NCBI RefSeq assembly: GCF_900188345.1 | Contig: NZ_FZOD01000002.1 | Coordinates: 62,001 to 126,000 of the forward strand | Direction of reading: 5' to 3' | DNA from: Streptosporangium subroseum | GTDB lineage: Bacteria > Actinomycetota > Actinomycetes > Streptosporangiales > Streptosporangiaceae | Length of the DNA stretch: 64,000 nucleotides | Shown here: piece after piece, positions 15,363-22,519 of the stretch | How positions within the stretch are numbered: position 1 is the first letter of the stretch | Layout: each line of letters begins with the position of its first letter | Notes under the pieces: model-generated | What the model was told of the DNA's origin: nothing | Seen by the model: only the letters and a program-made list of their open reading frames with translations | Databases searched by the model: none | Program-made: the position numbers and the translations under genes

Positions 15363-16267
15363 GGCCGCCTCCCGTGCACGAGACCCGCGGCGATGTCGAC
15401 CGCCGCGGCCACGTCGCCGTCCGGCGGGAACAGCAGCGCCCGCCCCACGACCAGCCCGCGCACGGCGGGCAGGTCCAGAGCCCTGCCCCACGCGGCATAC
15501 GTCTCGTCGGGGTGCCCGCCCGGATCTCCGCCGAGCAGGAGGGCCGGCAGCGTGGTCGCGTCCATGACCCGTTCCAGCTCGTCGACGACCGGCAGTTTCA
15601 GCCAGGTGTGCCGGCTCGTCGCGCCGAGCCCCGCCGCGATGTGGATCGACCTGATGGTCGAGTCAGGGTCGAGCAGGTTCCGCACGCGGCCGTCCTGGCG
15701 GACGGACAGGAAGGGTTCCACCATCGCCATCAGGCCCCGCTCGGCCAGATCGGTGACCGCGCGGGCGCTCGCCTCGAGCGTCGCGACGGTTCCGGGGTCG
15801 CCGTAGCAGATCCGGGTCAGCATCTTCCCGCCGTCGATGCCGCTGGCCGCGATCTCCTTGGCCGTGTAGGCGGTGAACCGGTCGTCGAACTCGAAGGCCG
15901 AACCCTGCAGACCGCCCCGGTTCATCGAACCGATGGCGACCTTGCCCTCCAGCGCACCCATGAGCAGCAGGTCGTCGAGCACGTCCGGCGTGCCGAGCAC
16001 GCCGTCGACGCCCGGGCGGGACAGCGCCGTGGCGAGGCGCTCCAGCAGGTTGCTGCGCGAGGCCATCGCATGGCTGTCGTCGCGGACGCCGAGTGCGCCG
16101 CGGGCAGGATGGTCCGCGGCCACGATGAGCAGCCGGCCGTCCTCGCCGACGAGCTCACGGCGCCTCCTGGCGGCCCACCCATCGGTGATCCGCCGAGGCT
16201 CGCGCACCCGGATCTCGGTCAGCTCGGCGATGCTCGCATGGCTCACACGGCTCGATGTTGTCGTCAT
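15359..16267 (-). CDS. Cgl0159-type (beta/alpha)8 aldolase-like protein of the iol operon
   Basis: A 302-residue TIM-barrel protein: LLIVAADHPARGALGVRDD, GVDGVLGTPDVLDDLLLMG, SMNRGGLQGSAFEFDDRFTAY, MLTRICYGDPGT, HTWLKLPVV and ALLLGGDPGGHPDE. The Lys in WLKLP is the plausible Schiff-base residue, as in class I deoxyribose-phosphate-type aldolases (inference). In Corynebacterium a homologue lies beside iolC in the iol cluster, so it probably acts on the 2-deoxy-5-keto-gluconate-6-phosphate produced by IolC (the IolJ step). The ATG at 16267 has AGGAGA upstream and sits in an ATGA overlap with the iolC stop. Confidence 0.82.
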   Translation of the reverse strand: MTTTSSRVSHASIAELTEIRVREPRRITDGWAARRRRELVGEDGRLLIVAADHPARGALGVRDDSHAMASRSNLLERLATALSRPGVDGVLGTPDVLDDLLLMGALEGKVAIGSMNRGGLQGSAFEFDDRFTAYTAKEIAASGIDGGKMLTRICYGDPGTVATLEASARAVTDLAERGLMAMVEPFLSVRQDGRVRNLLDPDSTIRSIHIAAGLGATSRHTWLKLPVVDELERVMDATTLPALLLGGDPGGHPDETYAAWGRALDLPAVRGLVVGRALLFPPDGDVAAAVDIAAGLVHGRRP

Positions 16268-17235
16268 CGTCCCATCTCCTGTTCCCGGCCGGCGAGGGCG
16301 GCCTCGACCTCGGCCTCGGTCGGCATCGCACTGGAGCACTCGAGTTTCGAGGCGACGATGGCGCCGGCCACGTTGGCGAACCGCAGCACGCGGTGCAGGT
16401 CCCAGCCATTGAGCAGCCCGTGGACGAGCGCACCGCCGAAGGCGTCCCCGGCACCGATGCCGTTGACGACCGTGACGGGGAGGGGGGGGACTTCGACCCG
16501 CTCGTCGGCGGTCGCGGCGAGCACACCCCTGGGGCCCTGCTTGACGATCGCGAGCTCCACCCCGCGTTCGAGCAGGGCGTCCGCCGCGCGCTGCGGATCG
16601 GTCTCGCCGACGGCGACCTCGCACTCCTCGCGGTTGCCCACCGCCACCGTGACGTGATCGAGGGCCTTGCCGACCTGTACGGTGGCCTCGCTCGGGTCCG
16701 GCCAGAACATGGGCCGGTAGTCGAGGTCGAGGACGGTGTGCGACCGCCGTTCGCGGGCCTCCCAGGCGGCGAAGTGCGCGGCGCGCGACGGCTCCTGCGA
16801 CAACCCGGTGACGGTGGCCCAGTAGACCGAGGCCTCACGAATCGCGTCGAGCGGGAGCTCCTGCGCTTCGATCATCAGGTCGGGGGCGGTCGGGTAGCGG
16901 TAGAAGTACAGGGGGAAGTCGTCCGGGGGGAAGATCTCACAGAAGGTCACCGGCGTCGGTGGGCCGTCGACCTCCGTGACGAACACGTCGTCGACGCCGA
17001 AGTCACGCAGCGCCCGGTGAACATACCGGCCGAACGGGTCCCGGCCGGTGCGCGTGATGATCGCGGACCGGTGCCCGTACCGGGCCGCGGCCACCGTCAC
17101 GTTGGTGGCGCTGCCGCCGAGGAACTTCCCGAAACGCTCGACGTCCTCGAGACCCACGCCGGAGTCGAGCGGGTAGATGTCCACCCCGACCCGGCCCATG
17201 GCCACGAGATCGTATGCCGCTGGGGCCGTCGTCAT
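16264..17235 (-). CDS. iolC: 5-dehydro-2-deoxygluconokinase IolC
   Basis: A PfkB-family sugar kinase that phosphorylates 2-deoxy-5-keto-gluconate. 323 residues: AMGRVGVDIYPLDSG opening, GKFLGGSATNVTVAAARYG (PfkB signature 1), VGNREECEVAVG, VKQGPRGVLA, and the catalytic signature VVNGIGAGDAFGGALVHG with the base Asp. ATG at 17235 overlaps the stop of the upstream IolE-like gene. The 499-codon open frame extending to 17763 is an out-of-frame shadow of that gene. Standard length for IolC without a fused IolJ domain. Confidence 0.93.
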   Translation of the reverse strand: MTTAPAAYDLVAMGRVGVDIYPLDSGVGLEDVERFGKFLGGSATNVTVAAARYGHRSAIITRTGRDPFGRYVHRALRDFGVDDVFVTEVDGPPTPVTFCEIFPPDDFPLYFYRYPTAPDLMIEAQELPLDAIREASVYWATVTGLSQEPSRAAHFAAWEARERRSHTVLDLDYRPMFWPDPSEATVQVGKALDHVTVAVGNREECEVAVGETDPQRAADALLERGVELAIVKQGPRGVLAATADERVEVPPLPVTVVNGIGAGDAFGGALVHGLLNGWDLHRVLRFANVAGAIVASKLECSSAMPTEAEVEAALAGREQEMGR

Positions 17236-18182
17236 GCCTTCGCCGTGCCCGGGTCGCCTGCCACGGCGAGCAGGTGTGCGATGCTCGCCCGCACGTCCGC
17301 CACCGGCCCCGGCCCTTCGCCTCCGGCGGCCGGCGGGCCGGCGAGGATGGTGTCCTGCTCCAGGACGTACCACCCCGCGTACCCACTGCCCTCGAGCGCG
17401 GCCACGATGGCGCTGATGTCGACGTCGCCCTCGCCGAGCGGGACGTACATGCCGCCGGCCACGGCCTCGGTGTAGGTCACGTCTCCGGACTGCACGCGCC
17501 TGGCCCAGTCGACCCGGACGTCCTTCAGATGGGTGTGGACGATCCGCTCGGGACTGCGCTCGGCGATGGCGACGGGGTCGCCGCCGCCGATGAGGAGGTG
17601 CCCGGTGTCGAGGCACAGGCCGATGCGGCTGCCGGCGAGCACCCGCTCGGTCTCCTCGCCGCTCTCGATCATCGTGCCGACGTGGGGGTGCAGCGTGGCG
17701 ACGAGCCCGTGGGCTGCGGCGGCGTCGGTGATGCGGTCGAGGTTGCCCAGCAGGGCCGACCATCCCGCATCGTCGAGGACCGGACGGTCGTCGTAGCCCT
17801 CCTGGCCGGTGGCGGCGGCGATGACGACGGTGGAGGCCTGGGCCGCGACGAGCCCCTCCATCGCGCGCTCGACGTCCGGGAGGGGGTCGTGACCCGGATC
17901 GTGCAGGACGACGGGGACGAACTGCCCGACCGCCTTCAACCCGTAACCGGCCAGCGTCGCCGCCTTGGCCTGGGGGTCGTCGGGCAGGAAACCGTCAGGG
18001 CCGAACTCGGTGGCGCTGAGGCCGAGGGCGCGCATCTGGCGCAGTACGGTGTCCGGTTCGAGCTGGAACCCCCATCCGGGGACCTCGCTGACGCCCCAGG
18101 AGATGGGCGCCCCGGCGACGCGATCGGCCACCGGGCGGCGGTCGCCTGACGACGGGATGTTCGCGGTGCTCACAGTGGTCAT
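17232..18182 (-). CDS. Sugar-phosphate isomerase/epimerase-family protein, probable inosose dehydratase (IolE-like)
   Basis: A 316-residue AP-endonuclease-2-type TIM barrel: APISWGVSEVPGWGFQL, GLSATEFGPDGFLPDD, VATLHPHVGTMIES, RIGLCLDTGHLLIGGGD, VHTHLKDVRVDW and GYAGWYVLEQD. The Glu/Asp/His/Glu metal pattern of the family is visible. Position between iolG and iolC suggests dehydration of scyllo-inosose (the IolE step), but IolH-type and epimerase functions use the same fold. It overlaps iolC by ATGA and begins 4 nt after the iolG stop. Confidence 0.82.
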   Translation of the reverse strand: MTTVSTANIPSSGDRRPVADRVAGAPISWGVSEVPGWGFQLEPDTVLRQMRALGLSATEFGPDGFLPDDPQAKAATLAGYGLKAVGQFVPVVLHDPGHDPLPDVERAMEGLVAAQASTVVIAAATGQEGYDDRPVLDDAGWSALLGNLDRITDAAAAHGLVATLHPHVGTMIESGEETERVLAGSRIGLCLDTGHLLIGGGDPVAIAERSPERIVHTHLKDVRVDWARRVQSGDVTYTEAVAGGMYVPLGEGDVDISAIVAALEGSGYAGWYVLEQDTILAGPPAAGGEGPGPVADVRASIAHLLAVAGDPGTAKA

Positions 18183-18186
18183 GTCC

Positions 18187-19191
18187 TCAGATTCCCTTGA
18201 TCTCGGAAAGGGCGACGGGCCTGCGCTCCGCCCGGGAGAGTTCGCACGCCTCGGCGATGCGGGAGGCCTCGAGCGCGTCGCGGACGGTGCAGGGGGAGGT
18301 CCGCTCGCCGCGGACGACCTCCGCGAACGCGGTGAGCTCGGCCTGGTACGCGGGGAGGAAGCGCTCCATGAACGACCACTTCTGGGGACCCCGGGGGAAG
18401 TCGACGCCCTCCTCGGCGGAGCGCATCGCCAGCGAGTGGTCCAGCCCGACGGCGATCGTGCCCTTCTCGCCGTGGACCTCCATGCGGACGTCGTGGCCGG
18501 CGCCGTTGTAGCGGGTTGAGGAGATCAGGGCGATCGTGCCGTCGTCCAGGGTCAGCAGGGCTCCGGCGGTGTCGACGTCACCGGCCGCGGCGAAGAAGTC
18601 GGCGCCCTTGTTGGCGCCCGTCGCGTAGACGGAGGCCACTTCCCGCCCGGTGACGAACCGGAGGATGTCGAAGTCGTGCACGTTGCAGTCGCGGAAGATG
18701 CCGCCGGAGGTCGGGATGTAGGACGCGTGCGGCGGGGCCTGGTCGTGGGTGTTGGCCCTGATGGTGTGGACGAACCCGAGCTCCCCCGACTCCACCGCGG
18801 CCCGCGCCCGCCGGTAGCCGGCGTCGAACCGCCGCTGGAAGCCGACGTGCACCTGCACGCCGGTGGACGCGACGAGGTCGGCCAGCCCGATGGTCTCCGC
18901 GAGGGTGGAGGCCACCGGCTTCTCGCAGAAGGTGGGCACTCCCGCGGCGATGCCCTGACGCAGGAGCGGCGCGTGGGCGGGGGTGGCCGTGGTGATCACG
19001 AAGCCGTCGACGCCCGACGCGAGCAGCGCCTCGGCGTCCGGAGCGACTTCGATCCCAAGCTCGTCGGCGACGGACTTGGCCGCCCCGAGGTCGGCGTCCG
19101 TCACGACGAGCTCGTCGACGAAGTCGAGAGCCGCCAGGGTCCTGGCATGGAAGGCGCCGATCCGTCCGACACCCGCTAGCCCGATGCGCAT
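18187..19191 (-). CDS. iolG: Inositol 2-dehydrogenase (Gfo/Idh/MocA family)
   Basis: NAD-dependent oxidation of myo-inositol to scyllo-inosose, the first step of the pathway. 334 residues: Rossmann GLAGVGRIGAFHARTLA at 4-20, the EKPVA motif (FCEKPVASTLAE) whose Lys is catalytic, and a C-terminal Gfo domain with GGIFRDCNVHDFDILRFVTG containing the Asp-x3-His pair. ATG at 19191 with GGGGAT upstream. First gene of a six-gene operon in which most junctions overlap; the promoter/operator lies at 19289-19328. The substrate is assigned from context. Confidence 0.88.
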   Translation of the reverse strand: MRIGLAGVGRIGAFHARTLAALDFVDELVVTDADLGAAKSVADELGIEVAPDAEALLASGVDGFVITTATPAHAPLLRQGIAAGVPTFCEKPVASTLAETIGLADLVASTGVQVHVGFQRRFDAGYRRARAAVESGELGFVHTIRANTHDQAPPHASYIPTSGGIFRDCNVHDFDILRFVTGREVASVYATGANKGADFFAAAGDVDTAGALLTLDDGTIALISSTRYNGAGHDVRMEVHGEKGTIAVGLDHSLAMRSAEEGVDFPRGPQKWSFMERFLPAYQAELTAFAEVVRGERTSPCTVRDALEASRIAEACELSRAERRPVALSEIKGI

Positions 19192-19411
19192 TCGTGATCC
19201 CCGTTTCGATACGTGTTTGGGTCGTTCCAGCCGTGGCATGAGGCCTGTTTCGGCAGCTGACGATGGGGGCAGCGTGCCCGTTGACCACATGCTACGGCAA
19301 TGCTTTGTCCTGACATATTGTCATAACGTCCTGCCCGCACGCGAGACTGCACCCGGCTCGTGGGCGTCTCGATCGACCGCCGGTGACGGCGGCCGGATGG
19401 GGGGCGCCGCC
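19192..19411 (-). other. iol operon leader and promoter region
   Basis: No gene. It contains the candidate operator/promoter described at 19289-19328 and about 95 nt of probable 5' leader to iolG. The remainder up to 19411 shows no further recognisable sites. Confidence 0.5.
19289..19328 (-). promoter_or_regulatory. iol promoter with two IolR-like operator repeats
   Basis: Two direct repeats 13 bp apart, tgtcctgaca (19306-19315) and tgtcataacg (19319-19328), match the Corynebacterium IolR motif KGWCHTRACA (recalled from literature) at 10/10 and 9/10. Together they form the palindrome tgacatattgtca at 19311-19323. On the minus strand a TAGCAT box (19294-19289) lies just downstream as a possible -10, so a bound repressor would cover the -35 region. 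No IolR gene is in this window. Confidence 0.55.
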
Positions 19412-19462
19412 GCGCGACCGGGGAGCGGGCGGCGCATAGCCCGGCCTGCTCCCCGGTCGCGC
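19412..19462 (-). terminator. Terminator of the importer/glycosidase operon
   Basis: Perfect 15-bp inverted repeat (19412-19426 with 19448-19462) around a 21-nt loop that can itself pair gggc with gccc. It lies 42 nt past the beta-galactosidase stop and before the iol promoter. No T-run. Confidence 0.8.
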
Positions 19463-19503
19463 TGCGGACACTGCGAACACAGCGAACACAGCGGGCCGCG
19501 TGA

Positions 19504-22479
19504 CTAGCCCGCTGCAATGCGCAGCCTGATCGTGCGAGCCTCGGGGCGAAGCGCGAACTCGGGCCACACGTCCGGCCCACAGGCCCGTGAGCCGAGCCCG
19601 TGCTGGGCCGCATCGACGATCAGGTGACTCGTCGTCGAATCCGGCAGCTGGAACGGGTGTCCGGCCCGTGCGATCTGCTGTGGGGTGTGGCGGCTGAGCG
19701 TGAAGCCGGGGCGACGTCCGCGCGTATCCGGCAATGTCGCGATGCGTAGCACCGTGGTGCCGGCACTCGTCAGCGTCAGCTGTCGCAGCCGGGAGCGGTG
19801 CCCGGTCTCCTGGGGCCGCGCGTAGTCAACGGAGAGGTCGCCGATGGCGGAGGAGAAACGGCCGGTGCGTGCCGCGCGGAGACTGTCGGGGTAGGACTCG
19901 AGCGGGCCGAGACCGAACCACTCAGCGCCGTCGACGGGAGCGGCGCCATCGGGCAGGTCGAAACGGATCCCGATCCGCGGCCACACCGTCAGCCAGCCCC
20001 TCGAGGGCTCGATCTCCACACGCAACTCGAGCTCGTCGCCCTGAACCGACCAGACGGACTCCACGATCACCGACAGGGCGGAGTTCGCCGCTGAGACCTT
20101 GGCGATCGTCCGCAGGGCGCCCGCGGTGCGCTCCACGGACAGCCGCCGCGTGGTCAGCCGGTCGAGACCGTCGCGACGCCACAGTTCGGCGTTGGAGACC
20201 CCGGCGATGCCGGCGTCGCTCTCCTCGACCTCTTCCGAGGCGCCTTCGTCGTTGTCGGTCGGGGCACGGAACAGTTCCAGCTGCGGGCCGGCCACGGCGC
20301 GGCCGGCGAGGCGCACGAGGGACCCGTCGACGAACTCGGCGATTCCCAGCGTCAGCGTTCCGTCGCTCTGCCGCCAACCGGTTTCGCGTCGGACGGCGGG
20401 CACGGGGCGAGGCGCCGAACGGTCCAGCTGGGCGGTCGCGATCACATGCCCGTCGGGCGCCCAGGCGGTCGCGGCCGCCAGCACCGCGTCAATGGTGAGC
20501 CACGTCTCCGAGTCCGGCGACACCGGGATCCGTGGAAGCGGCACCCGCGCCGACTCGCCCGCCGCGACGACGGGGACCTGGAGGTCCCCGGAGTCCACGA
20601 GCGTCCCGTCGTGCTCGACGCGCCAGTGGAAGCGCAGGTCAGAGGTGTCGGCCGAGTGTCGCAGGTTGGTGATCGCGACCTCGTCGCCGTCGAAGGCGAA
20701 GCGGACCGGCGCCACGACCGCCTTGTACTCGTGGAGGCTCGGAGTCGGGACGTCGTCGCTCAGCAGCATTCCGTCCATCACGAAGTTGCCGTCGTGGACG
20801 ACCTCTCCGAAGTCGCCGCCGTACGCGTAGAAGGGTGTCCCATCCGGGGTTGTCGTCAGGATGCCGTGATCGCGCCATTCCCAGACGAAGCCGCCGTGCA
20901 GCCGCGGATGCTCGTGCACCAGCGCCTCGTACTGGTCGAGCGCCCCCGGCCCGTTGCCCATCGCGTGGGCGTACTCGCAGAGCAGGAACGGCTTGGTGCG
21001 CTGCCGGGCGCCCTGCGCGGGAGTGCAGTTCAGCAGCCTCGCGCGTGAGCCGTCGGTTCCGATCTGCTCGGTCTCGAGCACCGAGGAGTACATCCGTGAG
21101 TAGACGTCGGTGTACTCGCCGGCGTGGTCGCCTTCGTAGTGCACGGGTCGTCCGGTGTCGCGGGCGTGGACCCACGCCGACATCGCAGCGAGGTTGCCAC
21201 CGGTTCCCGCTTCGTTGCCGAGTGACCAGATCACGATGCTGGGATGGTTCTTGTCCCGTTCGATGGTGCGCTGGATGCGGTCGAGGTAGGCCTCACGCCA
21301 CGCCGGGTCATCGCTGGGATTGCCGGCCCAGCCCAGTTTGTCGAAGCCGTGCGTCTCGAGATCGCATTCGAGGATGACCCAGAATCCGAGCTCGTCGGCA
21401 AGGTCGAGCAGTCGTGGATGCGGCGGGTAGTGGCTGGTGCGGATCGCGTTCACGTTGAACCGCTTCATGCGGGCCAAGTCCTCGCGGGCGTGCTCCTCGT
21501 CGAAGACGCGGCCGCGTTCGGGGTGGGTCTCGTGGCGGTTCATCCCGTGGAACACGACGCGGCGGCCGTTGACCAGGAACCGGTCGCCGCGGATCTCGAC
21601 CGTACGGAAACCGGCCCGCAGGGCGATGCTCTCCGCGGCCGTCGACACGGTGACGTCGTACAGGCGAGGCCGCTCTGCCGACCAGGGCTCCACGCCGTCG
21701 ACGTCGAGCGGGGCCACGTCGGCGGCCGTCGCCCAGACCTGCTCGATGCCGAGTTCGGGGAGGCGAAGGGTGACCGGGAACGCCGCCGCCTCGGCGGTGA
21801 TCTCCGTCTCGATCCGTCCGCGCCCGCCGTCGAACCCGGTCCGCAGCCAGACGTCCTCGATGCCTCCGGCCGGCCGTGCGGTCAGGGTGACATCACGGAA
21901 GATGCCCGGCAGCCACCACTGGTCCTGGTCTTCGACATAGCTGGCCGCCGACCACTGGTGCACTCGCACGGCGACGACGTTGTCTCCCGGGCGCAGCGAC
22001 GAGGTCACGTCGAACTCATGGGCGAGCCGGCTGCCGGCGGCGCCGCCGATCTCGTCGCCGTTCACCCACAGCGTGAAGAGCGACTCGACGCCGTCGAACC
22101 GCAGCACGACGCGCTCGGCGTCCGACCAGTCGGCGGGTACGTCGAAGTGGCGGCGGTAGTCGCCGGTGGGGTTCTCGTCCGGGACATGGGGTGGGTCGAT
22201 CGGGAACGGGAACTGCACGTTCGTGTAGATCGGCCGGCCGTAGGCTCCGTCACCCTGGAGCACCCAGTGGGAGGGCACCGGGATGCCGTCCCAGCCGCTG
22301 TCGTCGAAGTCTTCGGCCGCGAAATCCTCCGCCACCGACGCCGTGGGCGACAGACGGAAACGCCAGAGCCCGTTCAGCGAGCGGCGGGGGGCGTCGGAGT
22401 GCAGCCACGAGCGCGCCGTGCGCAGCGCGCCCCGCCCCGGTGCGGTGTCCGAAACGTAGGCGGAAAGTTGGGAGGGCAC
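19504..22479 (-). CDS. Beta-galactosidase, GH2 family (LacZ-type)
   Basis: A 991-residue GH2 enzyme with the five-domain LacZ layout. The N-terminal jelly roll carries SLNGLWRFRLSP and VPSHWVLQGDGAYGRPIYTN. The catalytic barrel has GMNRHETHPERGRVFDEEHA, acid/base Glu near 419 in IWSLGNEAGTGG and nucleophile Glu near 501 in LLCEYAHAMGNGPGALDQY. The C-terminal beta-galactosidase small-chain domain includes APTDNDEGASE. No signal peptide, so cytoplasmic. GTG at 22479 has only a weak ribosome site. Last gene of the operon; substrates are probably beta-galactosides released from glycans taken up by the adjacent importer (inference). Confidence 0.93.
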   Translation of the reverse strand: MPSQLSAYVSDTAPGRGALRTARSWLHSDAPRRSLNGLWRFRLSPTASVAEDFAAEDFDDSGWDGIPVPSHWVLQGDGAYGRPIYTNVQFPFPIDPPHVPDENPTGDYRRHFDVPADWSDAERVVLRFDGVESLFTLWVNGDEIGGAAGSRLAHEFDVTSSLRPGDNVVAVRVHQWSAASYVEDQDQWWLPGIFRDVTLTARPAGGIEDVWLRTGFDGGRGRIETEITAEAAAFPVTLRLPELGIEQVWATAADVAPLDVDGVEPWSAERPRLYDVTVSTAAESIALRAGFRTVEIRGDRFLVNGRRVVFHGMNRHETHPERGRVFDEEHAREDLARMKRFNVNAIRTSHYPPHPRLLDLADELGFWVILECDLETHGFDKLGWAGNPSDDPAWREAYLDRIQRTIERDKNHPSIVIWSLGNEAGTGGNLAAMSAWVHARDTGRPVHYEGDHAGEYTDVYSRMYSSVLETEQIGTDGSRARLLNCTPAQGARQRTKPFLLCEYAHAMGNGPGALDQYEALVHEHPRLHGGFVWEWRDHGILTTTPDGTPFYAYGGDFGEVVHDGNFVMDGMLLSDDVPTPSLHEYKAVVAPVRFAFDGDEVAITNLRHSADTSDLRFHWRVEHDGTLVDSGDLQVPVVAAGESARVPLPRIPVSPDSETWLTIDAVLAAATAWAPDGHVIATAQLDRSAPRPVPAVRRETGWRQSDGTLTLGIAEFVDGSLVRLAGRAVAGPQLELFRAPTDNDEGASEEVEESDAGIAGVSNAELWRRDGLDRLTTRRLSVERTAGALRTIAKVSAANSALSVIVESVWSVQGDELELRVEIEPSRGWLTVWPRIGIRFDLPDGAAPVDGAEWFGLGPLESYPDSLRAARTGRFSSAIGDLSVDYARPQETGHRSRLRQLTLTSAGTTVLRIATLPDTRGRRPGFTLSRHTPQQIARAGHPFQLPDSTTSHLIVDAAQHGLGSRACGPDVWPEFALRPEARTIRLRIAAG

Positions 22480-22519
22480 GAGGTCACAACCCTTTCTTGA
22501 GAACAGCGGTCGCAGTTGT

